Positions 6,523 through 13,134 of a stretch of DNA of 13,824 nucleotides are shown here, piece by piece. The notes under the pieces are model-generated. The model worked only from the letters and a program-made list of their open reading frames with translations. It was not told the origin of the DNA and did no database searches. Every line of letters begins with the position of its first letter. The stretch's first letter is position 1. The DNA is from an uncultured Lachnospiraceae bacterium (GTDB lineage: Bacteria > Bacillota > Clostridia > Lachnospirales > Lachnospiraceae), in the NCBI GenBank assembly GCA_902783445.1, contig CACZQX010000104.1:1-13824 (forward strand), written 5' to 3'. Both the position numbers and the translations under genes were made by a program.

Positions 6523-7844
6523 TGCTGCAGACTGTTGTTAATGCATTTAAGGTAAAAGAAATCAGAAAAAGAATATTATTTACATTCTTTATTTTGGTAA
6601 TAGCAAGACTTGGTTGTCAGATTCCTATTCCGGGAACTGACTCCACAGTCATTGAAAGTGTAATGAGTGGTATATCCACAGGAGCATTCTCGTTTTTGGA
6701 TGCCATGACAGGTAGCTCATTCAGCACGATGTCGATCTTTGCATTAAATATTACAACATACATTACAGCATCCATCATCATACAGTTATTGACAATAGCT
6801 ATTCCTCGTCTTGAAGAAATGCAGAAAGATGGCGAGACGGGTAGAAAGAAAATTCAAAAAATTACTCGTTACCTTACAATCATCTTAGCTGTTGTTGAAG
6901 GTTTAGCTTATTCAATTGGTTTCGGTAATCAGGGTGTATTCGGCGATGTGTCCGCAATGGGCACGGGCCAGTATGTATGGACAATAATAGTCTCAGTATT
7001 TGTTATGACTGCAGGTGCGGTCGTTTGTATGTGGCTTGGTGAAAGAATAACAGAAAAGGGTATTGGTAACGGTATCTCAATGATACTTCTCTTTAACATT
7101 ATTTCCGGTATGCCGGGCACATTCTACGGATTATACAGAGATTTTATTGCAGGCAAAGATATGGGTCCAAAGATCCTTGCCATCGTAATAATCGCAGCGG
7201 TTGTTATTGCGGTTATCGTATTTATCGTTTACCTTCAGGGTGGCGAAAGAAGAATATCCGTACAATATGCTAAAAAAGTAATTGGTAGAAAAACCATGGG
7301 TGGTCAGAACACACATATTCCGATTAAAGTAAACACATCAGGCGTTATCCCTGTAATCTTTGCTTCATCGTTATTGCAGTTCCCACCGCTTATCGCAAGC
7401 TTCGTTTCCGACAATCCGGGAAGCTGGGTTAACTTCTTTAACTCAAAGTATTGGGTTAATCCGGATTACCCAATCTATTCGTTGGGACTTATAGCTTACG
7501 TACTTTTAGTAGTATTCTTCGCATATTTCTACACATCCATAACATTTAACCCTATGGAAGTAGCAAATAATATGAAGAAACAGGGTGGTTTTATTCCGGG
7601 TATCAGACCGGGTAAACCGACACAGGATTATATAACAACAATTTTAAATAGAATAATCTTTATAGGTGCTATAGGACTTTTAATAGTAGCCCTTATTCCA
7701 ATCGCGGTTTCGGGTTGGTTTGGCGCATCATTATCATTTGGTGGAACATCAATTATCATTATCGTTGGTGTTGTAGTTGAAACACTTAAACAGGTTGAGT
7801 CAATGATGCTTGTAAGAAATTACAAGGGATTCCTCAACGACTAG
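6522..7844 (+). CDS. secY: Preprotein translocase channel subunit SecY
   Basis: SecY forms the protein-conducting pore of the SecYEG translocon in the cytoplasmic membrane. The 440-aa length is typical. Ten hydrophobic segments can be placed at about residues 19-38, 74-95, 116-137, 152-172, 181-202, 217-237, 272-292, 319-340, 374-395 and 403-421. A plug-like region follows the first (about 50-72). The cytosolic loop after segment 6 carries GGERRISVQYAKKVIGRK (240-257), and the loop after segment 8 carries PGIRPGKPT (359-367). Both loops are known ribosome and SecA contact sites. The motif GERITEKGIGNGISM (173-187) is highly conserved. The start overlaps the rplO stop codon, and the binding site GAGGTGA lies inside rplO. 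Confidence 0.98.
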   Translation: MLQTVVNAFKVKEIRKRILFTFFILVIARLGCQIPIPGTDSTVIESVMSGISTGAFSFLDAMTGSSFSTMSIFALNITTYITASIIIQLLTIAIPRLEEMQKDGETGRKKIQKITRYLTIILAVVEGLAYSIGFGNQGVFGDVSAMGTGQYVWTIIVSVFVMTAGAVVCMWLGERITEKGIGNGISMILLFNIISGMPGTFYGLYRDFIAGKDMGPKILAIVIIAAVVIAVIVFIVYLQGGERRISVQYAKKVIGRKTMGGQNTHIPIKVNTSGVIPVIFASSLLQFPPLIASFVSDNPGSWVNFFNSKYWVNPDYPIYSLGLIAYVLLVVFFAYFYTSITFNPMEVANNMKKQGGFIPGIRPGKPTQDYITTILNRIIFIGAIGLLIVALIPIAVSGWFGASLSFGGTSIIIIVGVVVETLKQVESMMLVRNYKGFLND

Positions 7845-7861
7845 TGTAGGAGGAAAATGAA

Positions 7862-8506
7862 ATGAAATTAATCATGTTGGGCGCACCGGGTGCCGGAAAA
7901 GGCACTCAGGCAAAAATGATTGCTGAGAAATACAATATCCCTCATATCTCAACAGGTGATATTTTCAGAGCAAACATTAAAGAGGGAACAGAGCTTGGAA
8001 AGAAAGCCAAATCTTACATGGATGCAGGCGGACTTGTTCCGGATGAATTGGTTGTGGATTTGGTAGTAGATAGAGTTGGTCAGGCAGACTGCAAGAATGG
8101 TTACGTACTTGACGGTTTCCCAAGAACAATTCCTCAAGCCGAAAGTCTTGATGCAGCACTTGCAAAAACAGGTGACAAAGTTGATTATGCTATCAACATT
8201 GAAGTACCTGATCAGAATATCATCGACCGTATGGGCGGAAGAAGAGCATGTGTAGCTTGCGGTGCAACTTATCACATTGTAAACATTCCACCTAAAAAAG
8301 AAGGTGTATGCGATAAATGCGGTGAAAGCCTCATTCTTCGTGATGATGATAAACCGGAAACGGTTAAGAAAAGATTAGAAGTTTATCATGAACAGACAGA
8401 ACCGTTGATTAAATACTACAAAGCAAAAAATGCAGAAGTTGAAATCGACGGAACAATGGATATGAATGACGTATTTGATGCCATTGTAAAATTATTAGGA
8501 GCTTAA
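7862..8506 (+). CDS. adk: Adenylate kinase with zinc-binding LID domain
   Basis: Adenylate kinase catalyses ATP + AMP = 2 ADP in the cytosol and balances adenine nucleotides. The 214-aa length is that of the long bacterial form. The P-loop GAPGAGKG is at residues 7-14. AMP-site residues include ISTGDIFR (29-36) and DGFPRT (84-89, with Arg88). The LID domain (about 123-160) holds four cysteines, Cys130, Cys133, Cys150 and Cys153, arranged as two CxxC pairs. This is the structural zinc site usual in Gram-positive enzymes; some, such as that of Bacillus subtilis, have Asp at the fourth position. The ATG at 7862 follows AGGAGGA. The secY-adk-map arrangement is standard for Firmicutes. Confidence 0.98.
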   Translation: MKLIMLGAPGAGKGTQAKMIAEKYNIPHISTGDIFRANIKEGTELGKKAKSYMDAGGLVPDELVVDLVVDRVGQADCKNGYVLDGFPRTIPQAESLDAALAKTGDKVDYAINIEVPDQNIIDRMGGRRACVACGATYHIVNIPPKKEGVCDKCGESLILRDDDKPETVKKRLEVYHEQTEPLIKYYKAKNAEVEIDGTMDMNDVFDAIVKLLGA

Positions 8507-8511
8507 GTGAT

Positions 8512-9261
8512 ATGTCAGTAACAATAAAATCCGAGAGAGAAATTGCATTAATGAGAGAATCTGGAAAAATATTGGCTGATGTTCATAATAGGTTGGCTGA
8601 AGAAATAAAGCCGGGCATTACAACCAAGGATATTGATAAGTTCGGTTACGAACTTATCAAGAAACATGGTTGCATACCTTCTTTTTTGAACTACAATGGA
8701 TATCCGGCTTCGATATGCGTATCCGTGAATGACGAAGTTGTACACGGAATACCGTCAAGTGAGAGAGTACTTTATGAAGGCGATATTGTTAGTCTTGACG
8801 CAGGAGTAATTCATAAAGGATATCACTCGGACGCTGCAAGAACATACGGCGTCGGTAAAATCAGTAAAGAAGCTGAGCAACTGATTAAGGTTACCAAAGA
8901 TAGTTTTTTTGAAGGAATAAAATTTGCAAAGGCCGGAAATCATCTTCATGATATTTCAAATGCAATCGGCCATTATTGCGAAAGTTTCGGATACGGAGTT
9001 GTAAGAGATTTGGTTGGTCACGGAATCGGCCAAAACTTGCACGAAGATCCTCAGATACCAAACTTTGTAACAAAGAGAAAAGGTATCTTGCTTCAACCGG
9101 GAATGACATTGGCCGTTGAACCGATGGTAAACATGGGACGCCCGGACGTATGCTGGCTGGATGATGATTGGACTGTTGTAACGGAAGATGAATCATTATC
9201 GGCACATTACGAAAACACTATTTTAATTACTACAGGTGAACCTGAGATTTTATCACTTTAA
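8512..9261 (+). CDS. map: Methionine aminopeptidase, type I
   Basis: This cytosolic, ribosome-associated metalloenzyme removes the initiator methionine from nascent proteins after deformylation. At 249 aa it is a standard type Ia enzyme without the N-terminal SH3-binding extension. The five metal ligands expected from the E. coli enzyme are all visible: Asp96 (SLDAG), Asp107 (HSDAAR), His170 (GHGIG), Glu203 (VEPM) and Glu234 (YENT). The catalytic-site histidine is His78 (VVHGIP). The ATG lies 5 bases after the adk stop, and the AGGAG site is inside the end of adk. Codon use is less biased than in the ribosomal genes, consistent with lower expression. Confidence 0.98.
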   Translation: MSVTIKSEREIALMRESGKILADVHNRLAEEIKPGITTKDIDKFGYELIKKHGCIPSFLNYNGYPASICVSVNDEVVHGIPSSERVLYEGDIVSLDAGVIHKGYHSDAARTYGVGKISKEAEQLIKVTKDSFFEGIKFAKAGNHLHDISNAIGHYCESFGYGVVRDLVGHGIGQNLHEDPQIPNFVTKRKGILLQPGMTLAVEPMVNMGRPDVCWLDDDWTVVTEDESLSAHYENTILITTGEPEILSL

Positions 9262-9271
9262 TGAGGTGCGT

Positions 9272-9556
9272 ATGGAACGTTACGAGATTGGTTCGTTTGT
9301 ATTTTCCAAAGCAGGTCACGATATCGGAACAATATATCTGATAATCGATAAAAGCGCCGGACGGCTTATCTTGGCGGACGGAAAGCAAAAAACACAGGAG
9401 AATCCAAAAGTTAAAAACGTAAAACATGTTTCATGGATTAATTACTGTGATGAAGCTTTAAAGAAAAAACTTGAAGCAAAACAAAAAGTAACAGACGAGG
9501 AAATAAAATACGCAATAAAGTGTTATAAGCACACCAAAATTTTGGAGGAAGTATAA
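9272..9556 (+). CDS. KOW-domain RNA-binding protein (L14e-like), function unproven
   Basis: This 94-aa protein has a KOW/SH3-like N-terminal domain (about residues 4-40) of the kind shared with archaeal and eukaryotic L14e-type ribosomal proteins. It begins MERYEIGSFVFSKAGHDIGT and continues through a RLILADGKQK strand and a basic NPKVKNVKHVSW segment (44-55). The rest is a charged, probably helical tail (60-94). The ATG at 9272 follows GAGGTG at 9263-9268; an upstream in-frame start at 9236 would run back into map and lacks a binding site. Small proteins of this type are found between map and infA in many Firmicutes (Bacillus ybzG is the likely counterpart, from memory). A role in ribosome function is inferred from the fold and location. 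No enzymatic motif is present. Confidence 0.85.
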   Translation: MERYEIGSFVFSKAGHDIGTIYLIIDKSAGRLILADGKQKTQENPKVKNVKHVSWINYCDEALKKKLEAKQKVTDEEIKYAIKCYKHTKILEEV

Positions 9557-9775
9557 ATGTCAAAAGCTGACGTTATTGAAATTGAAGGAACAGTTGTTGA
9601 AAAATTACCTAATGCCATGTTTCAGGTTGAGCTTGAAAATGGACACAGAGTATTGGCACATATCAGTGGAAAGCTTCGTATGAACTACATTCGAATCTTG
9701 CCTGGAGACAAAGTAACAATAGAATTATCGCCTTACGATCTTTCAAAAGGAAGAATTATTTGGCGAGACAAATAA
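9557..9775 (+). CDS. infA: Translation initiation factor IF-1
   Basis: IF-1 binds the 30S A site during initiation and assists IF-2 and IF-3. It is a 72-aa single-domain OB-fold (S1-type) protein. The start MSKADVIEIEGTVVEKLPNA, the RNA-binding segment VLAHISGKLRMNYIRILPGDKV (32-53) and the end SPYDLSKGRIIWRDK match the family. The ATG follows the stop codon of the KOW gene with no gap, and its GGAGGA site (9544-9549) lies in the end of that gene, so the two are translationally coupled. It is the last gene before the alpha-cluster promoter at 9783. Confidence 0.98.
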   Translation: MSKADVIEIEGTVVEKLPNAMFQVELENGHRVLAHISGKLRMNYIRILPGDKVTIELSPYDLSKGRIIWRDK

Positions 9776-9782
9776 GTTTTGC

Positions 9783-9811
9783 TTGCATATTGAATTTGAT
9801 AGTGATATAAT
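9783..9811 (+). promoter_or_regulatory. Sigma-A promoter with extended -10, upstream of rpmJ
   Basis: A perfect -10 hexamer TATAAT at 9806-9811 is preceded by the TG of an extended -10 (TGa at 9803-9805). A 17-base spacer separates it from a weak -35, TTGCAT at 9783-9788, with only the first three positions matching consensus. It falls in the 70-base gap after infA. Initiation is predicted near 9818, giving an mRNA leader of about 28 bases before rpmJ. It would let rpmJ-rpsM-rpsK-rpsD-rpoA-rplQ be transcribed independently of the upstream S10-spc transcript. Confidence 0.75.
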
Positions 9812-9845
9812 GCAATGTGGACTTTTTCTGAAAGGAGGATTTACT

Positions 9846-9959
9846 GTGAAGGTTAGATCATCAGTTAAACCAATTTGCGAAAAATGCAAAGTTATCAAAA
9901 GAAAAGGTAGTATCAGAATAATCTGTGAAAACCCAAAACATAAGCAGAGACAGGGCTAA
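9846..9959 (+). CDS. rpmJ: 50S ribosomal protein L36, zinc-binding form
   Basis: L36 is the smallest 50S protein and helps organise 23S rRNA near the factor-binding region. The product has 37 aa, the canonical length, and is read directly from the sequence: it starts MKVRSSVKPICEKCKVIK and ends NPKHKQRQG. The zinc ligands Cys11, Cys14, Cys27 and His32 are all present, so this is the zinc-dependent type; a zinc-free paralogue may exist elsewhere. The GTG start at 9846 follows AAAGGAGG (9831-9838) by 7 bases. It is the first gene after the promoter at 9783-9811. The gene is too short for many gene finders, but its identity is clear. Confidence 0.97.
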   Translation: MKVRSSVKPICEKCKVIKRKGSIRIICENPKHKQRQG

Positions 9960-10051
9960 TACCTTGTTTTTTGCATGTAGCAAAGGCGGCTGGCAGTAAA
10001 TTTATTTTTACTGTTTAAAATATTAATAAAATACTAATGGAGGTAATACAA
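9960..10051 (+). other. rpmJ-rpsM intergenic region with two small hairpins
   Basis: This 92-base gap is longer than most in the cluster. TTTGC at 9970-9974 can pair with GCAAA at 9980-9984 around a 5-base loop, extendable by two G-U pairs. CAGTAAA at 9994-10000 pairs perfectly with TTTACTG at 10007-10013 around a 6-base loop, followed by TTTAAAAT. The second hairpin could be a weak attenuator or processing site, but it is AU-rich and lacks a proper U-tract. The last part holds the rpsM binding site GGAGGT at 10039-10044. No coding potential is seen. Function is unknown. Confidence 0.5.
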
Positions 10052-10420
10052 ATGGCTCGTATTTCCGGTGTTGATTTACCAAGAGACAAGCGTGTTGAAA
10101 TCGGCTTAACATACATTTACGGTATTGGTGTTGAAAGCTCAAAGAAGATTTTGGCAGAAGCCGGTGTAAACCCAGATACACGCGTTAGAGATTTAACAGA
10201 TGATGAAGTTAAAAAACTTGCTGCAATCATCGAAGAATCTTACACAGTTGAAGGTGAATTGAGAAGAGAAATCGCTCTTAACATTAAGCGATTACAAGAA
10301 ATAGGATGTTATAGAGGCATCCGCCATAGAAAAGGACTCCCTGTTCGCGGTCAGAAAACAAAGACCAATGCAAGAACAAGAAAAGGTCCTAAGAGAACTG
10401 TTGCAAACAAGAAAAAATAA
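10052..10420 (+). CDS. rpsM: 30S ribosomal protein S13
   Basis: S13 lies in the 30S head, bridges to L5 in the central protuberance, and contacts P-site tRNA through its C-terminal tail. It is 122 aa. The N-terminus MARISGVDLPRDKRVEIGLTYIYGIG includes the helix-hairpin-helix region, and the middle holds RDLTDDEV. The C-terminal signature YRGIRHRKGLPVRGQKTKTNARTRKGP (88-113) is diagnostic. An in-frame ATG at 10037 is rejected because it overlaps the GGAGGT binding site; the ATG at 10052 is correctly spaced. Unusually long gaps lie on both sides (92 and 99 bases), so rpsM may be regulated separately. Confidence 0.98.
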   Translation: MARISGVDLPRDKRVEIGLTYIYGIGVESSKKILAEAGVNPDTRVRDLTDDEVKKLAAIIEESYTVEGELRREIALNIKRLQEIGCYRGIRHRKGLPVRGQKTKTNARTRKGPKRTVANKKK

Positions 10421-10519
10421 TTGTTAGTTTTATTCGGGCAACAGTGTTGTCGTGCGTAAGCACAATTTTTAAGAAACACGTAAACAAGAAATAACAATAA
10501 GGAAAGGTTAGTTTTAAAA
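10421..10519 (+). other. rpsM-rpsK intergenic region with tandem hairpins, possible RNA control element
   Basis: This 99-base non-coding gap holds two adjacent stem-loops. The first pairs 10437-10442 with 10446-10451 (six pairs, one G-U, 3-base loop). The second is GTGC-GTAA-GCAC at 10452-10463, with a GNRA-type tetraloop, followed by AATTTTT. ATTGTTA at 10420-10426 is complementary to TAACAAT at 10492-10498 and could enclose both hairpins. GTTAGTTTTA occurs twice, at 10423-10432 and 10507-10516, the second copy just before rpsK. The rpsK binding site (GGAAAGG at 10501-10507) is poor and 12 bases from the ATG. The second hairpin could be a weak terminator, or the whole region an autoregulatory site. 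Either is inference. Confidence 0.5.
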
Positions 10520-10915
10520 ATGGCTAAAAAAGTTACAAAAAAAGTGACAAAAAAGCGCGTTAAGAAAAACGTTGAACGAGGACAGGCACATATTCAGTCA
10601 TCTTTTAACAACACAATTGTTACACTTACAGATACTGAAGGAAATGCTTTATCATGGGCTAGTGCCGGTGGTCTTGGATTTAGAGGTTCAAGGAAATCTA
10701 CACCTTATGCAGCTCAAATGGCGGCTGAAACTGCTACAAAAGCAGCTTTGGTACACGGACTCAAAACAGTTGATGTTTTCGTAAAAGGTCCGGGATCAGG
10801 AAGAGAAGCAGCTATCCGTGCATTGCAGGCATGTGGACTTGAAGTAACAAGTATTAGGGACGTGACACCGGTTCCACATAACGGATGTCGTCCACCAAAA
10901 CGTAGAAGAGTCTGA
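10520..10915 (+). CDS. rpsK: 30S ribosomal protein S11
   Basis: S11 lies on the 30S platform near the mRNA exit and the E site. It is 131 aa. A lysine-rich N-terminal tail with a repeated KKVTKK unit (1-16) precedes the core GQAHIQSSFNNTIVTLTD (21-38), then GNALSWASAGGLGFRGSRKSTP (41-62), and the C-terminal VTPVPHNGCRPPKRRRV. The HNG motif (Asn121-Gly122) corresponds to the Asn that becomes isoaspartate in E. coli S11. The ATG at 10520 lacks a consensus ribosome binding site: the nearest purine run is GGAAAGG, about 12 bases upstream. This is unlike every other ribosomal gene here and may make translation of rpsK depend on RNA structure or on another factor. Confidence 0.97.
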   Translation: MAKKVTKKVTKKRVKKNVERGQAHIQSSFNNTIVTLTDTEGNALSWASAGGLGFRGSRKSTPYAAQMAAETATKAALVHGLKTVDVFVKGPGSGREAAIRALQACGLEVTSIRDVTPVPHNGCRPPKRRRV

Positions 10916-10932
10916 TAGGAGGTGCAATTTAG

Positions 10933-11526
10933 ATGGCAGTAAATAGAGTTCCTGTTCTTAAAAGATGCAGATCACTTGGATTAGATCCAATTTATTTAGG
11001 AATAGATAAAAAATCAAAAAGAGAATCAAAAAGAGCCAACAAGAAAATTAGTGAATATGGTCTTCAGTTAAGAGAAAAACAGAAAGCTAAATTTATCTAC
11101 GGCGTACTTGAAAAACCATTCAGAAATTACTATGAAAAAGCTAAACGTCAAAAAGGTCAGACAGGTGAAAACCTTATGACAATGCTTGAAACAAGACTTG
11201 ACAATGTAATTTTCCGTATGGGATTTGCAAGAACAAGAAGAGAATCAAGACAGGTTGTTGATCACAAGCATGTTTTAGTAAACGGTAAATGTGTAAACAT
11301 TCCTTCATACTTAGTTAAAGCAGGCGATGTAATCGAAATAAAAGAAAACAGCAAGTCAATGACAAGATTTAAAGAAATCATGGAAGTTACAGGATCAAGA
11401 TTGATTCCTTCATGGCTTGATGTTGACCAGGAAAACTTCAAAGGTACGGTTAAAGAGTTACCTTTAAGAGAAAACATCGATGTACCTGTAAACGAAGTGT
11501 TAATCGTCGAGTTATATTCAAGATAA
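10933..11526 (+). CDS. rpsD: 30S ribosomal protein S4, zinc-free form
   Basis: S4 nucleates 16S rRNA folding at the 5' domain and forms part of the mRNA entry helicase site. In several bacteria it represses its own synthesis. It is 197 aa. The N-terminus MAVNRVPVLKRCRSLGLDP has a single Cys (Cys12) rather than the CxxC-type zinc cluster of other S4 proteins. The S4 RNA-binding domain spans about residues 86-150, with METRLDNVIFRMGFARTRRESRQ beginning near 83. The end PVNEVLIVELYSR is conserved. AGGAGGT at 10917-10923 precedes the ATG. The position inside the alpha cluster is as in E. coli and many Clostridia and unlike Bacillus. Confidence 0.97.
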   Translation: MAVNRVPVLKRCRSLGLDPIYLGIDKKSKRESKRANKKISEYGLQLREKQKAKFIYGVLEKPFRNYYEKAKRQKGQTGENLMTMLETRLDNVIFRMGFARTRRESRQVVDHKHVLVNGKCVNIPSYLVKAGDVIEIKENSKSMTRFKEIMEVTGSRLIPSWLDVDQENFKGTVKELPLRENIDVPVNEVLIVELYSR

Positions 11527-11571
11527 TAAATGCGGCTAGCACATAATAAAGAATGAAGGAGGGGCTAAGTA

Positions 11572-12531
11572 GTGTTCGATTTTCAAAAGCCAAATATTGA
11601 GACAGCTGAAATTTCAGAAGATAAAAGATACGGAAGATTCGTTGTAGAACCTTTGGAAAGAGGTTATGGTACAACATTGGGTAATTCTTTAAGAAGAATT
11701 ATGCTTTCATCTTTACCGGGTGCTGCTGTTAGTCAGGTTAAAATTGATGGCGTTTTACACGAATTCTCATCAATACCGGGCGTTAAAGAAGATGTTACGG
11801 AAATTATCATGAACATCAAATCTTTGGCAATCCGCAACAACAGCGAATCAGACGATCCGAAAGTAGCTTACATCGAATTTACAGGTGAAGGCGTTGTAAC
11901 AGCTGCTGACATTCACGCTGACTCAGACATTGAAATATTAAATCCTGATTTGGTAATTGCTACACTTAACGGTGGGGCAGACAGCAAATTATACATGGAA
12001 TTGACTATCACTAAAGGTAGAGGATATGTAAGCGCTGACAAGAACAAAAACGATGAATTACCAATCGGAGTTATCTCAATTGATTCAATTTACACACCTG
12101 TTGAGCGTGTAAACCTTTCAATCGAGAATACTCGTGTAGGTCAGATTACTGACTTTGACAAGCTTACATTAGATGTATACACAAACGGAACATTACATCC
12201 GGATGAAGCTGTCAGCTTAGCAGCAAAAGTTTTAAGTGAACACTTAAGTCTGTTCATCAATCTTTCGGAAATCGCAGAGACCGCAGATGTTATGGTTGAA
12301 ACAAAGAGCGATGAAAACGTTAAAGTTTTGGAAATGAACATAGATGAATTAGAATTATCTGTTCGTTCATACAATTGTCTTAAGAGAGCAGGTATCAACA
12401 CTGTTGAAGAGTTGACCAACAAAACATCTGAAGACATGATGAAAGTAAGAAACCTTGGACGTAAGTCATTAGATGAAGTCCTTTTGAAATTAAAAGAACT
12501 TGGATTGAAATTAAAGGAAAGCGAAGAATAA
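11572..12531 (+). CDS. rpoA: DNA-directed RNA polymerase alpha subunit
   Basis: Alpha dimerises to scaffold RNA polymerase assembly and uses its C-terminal domain to contact promoter UP elements and activators. It is 319 aa. The N-terminal domain (about 1-232) contains PLERGYGTTLGNSLRRIMLSSLPG (27-50), the core of the dimer and beta-binding surface, and PVERVNLSIENTRVGQ (176-191). A linker (about 233-256) leads to the C-terminal domain (about 257-312) with ELSVRSYNCLKRAGINTVEEL. Arg265 and Asn268 match the DNA-contacting residues of E. coli alpha in both identity and numbering. The GTG start at 11572 is 7 bases after AAGGAGGGG (11556-11564). It lies between rpsD and rplQ as expected. Confidence 0.98.
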   Translation: MFDFQKPNIETAEISEDKRYGRFVVEPLERGYGTTLGNSLRRIMLSSLPGAAVSQVKIDGVLHEFSSIPGVKEDVTEIIMNIKSLAIRNNSESDDPKVAYIEFTGEGVVTAADIHADSDIEILNPDLVIATLNGGADSKLYMELTITKGRGYVSADKNKNDELPIGVISIDSIYTPVERVNLSIENTRVGQITDFDKLTLDVYTNGTLHPDEAVSLAAKVLSEHLSLFINLSEIAETADVMVETKSDENVKVLEMNIDELELSVRSYNCLKRAGINTVEELTNKTSEDMMKVRNLGRKSLDEVLLKLKELGLKLKESEE

Positions 12532-12566
12532 TCCTTTGATATTCAAAACAATTAGGAGGTTTAGAC

Positions 12567-13073
12567 ATGGCAGGTTACAGAAAACTTGGAAGAACTGCAA
12601 GCCAGCGTAAAGCGCTTATTCGTGGCCAGGTAACTGCTTTATTATACAACGGAAAAATTGTTACAACAGAAAGCAAAGCAAAAGAAATCCGCAAAGTTGC
12701 TGAAGGTTTAATTGCCGCTGCTGTTAGAGAAAAAGACAATTTTGAAGAAGTAACCGTAAAAGCAAAAGTTGCCCGCAAAGATAAAGACGGCAAGAGAGTT
12801 AAAGAAGTTGTTGACGGTAAGAAAGTAACAGTTTTCGATGAAGTTGACAAAAAAATCAAAAAAGACTCTCCATCACGTTTACACGCAAGAAGAGAAATGC
12901 TTAAAGTTCTCTATCCTGTAAAAGAAGACGGAAAAGACGTAGACATGGTTGCAAAATTATTTGATGAAGTAGCACCTAAATATGCTAACCGTAACGGCGG
13001 TTACACAAGAATCGTTAAGATTGGTCAGCGTAAAGGTGATGCAGCTATGGAAGTATTACTTGAGTTAGTATAA
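12567..13073 (+). CDS. rplQ: 50S ribosomal protein L17, enlarged by a charged insertion
   Basis: L17 binds 23S rRNA near the peptide-tunnel exit. The N-terminal core MAGYRKLGRTASQRKALIRG to about residue 53 and the C-terminal part from SRLHARRE (103-110) to GGYTRIVKIGQRKGDAAMEVLLELV are typical. The 168-aa length exceeds the roughly 120 aa of Bacillus. The extra sequence is a lysine/valine/acid-rich insertion at about residues 55-101, between the first helical part and the LHARR motif. It contains a short repeated pattern of VxVK and DGK units suggesting a beta-hairpin. The reading frame is intact, so this is an in-frame insertion; longer L17 forms are, as I recall, usual in Lachnospiraceae. 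AGGAGGT at 12554-12560 precedes the ATG. It is the last gene before a strong terminator. Confidence 0.96.
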   Translation: MAGYRKLGRTASQRKALIRGQVTALLYNGKIVTTESKAKEIRKVAEGLIAAAVREKDNFEEVTVKAKVARKDKDGKRVKEVVDGKKVTVFDEVDKKIKKDSPSRLHARREMLKVLYPVKEDGKDVDMVAKLFDEVAPKYANRNGGYTRIVKIGQRKGDAAMEVLLELV

Positions 13074-13095
13074 TTTAATTAATATTTAAAGAGTC

Positions 13096-13131
13096 AGAGC
13101 AGCACTTACAGTTTGTAGGTGCTGCTCTTTT
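13096..13131 (+). terminator. Intrinsic terminator after rplQ
   Basis: A 15-bp stem pairs 13096-13110 with 13114-13128, with a single G-U pair and a 3-base loop (GTT). The stem base is AGAGCAGCAC against GTGCTGCTCT. It ends in TTTT at 13128-13131. The stem begins 22 bases after the rplQ stop codon. It closes the alpha transcription unit. The U-tract is short and interrupted by G, but the very stable stem makes efficient termination likely. Confidence 0.93.
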
Positions 13132-13134
13132 GTG

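Noticed and set aside
7857..7865. Two-codon open frame (ATG AAA TGA) overlapping the adk start
   Set aside because: An out-of-frame ATG next to the adk binding site can be read as a minimal upstream frame, but such overlaps are expected by chance in AT-rich start regions and nothing else supports a regulatory role.
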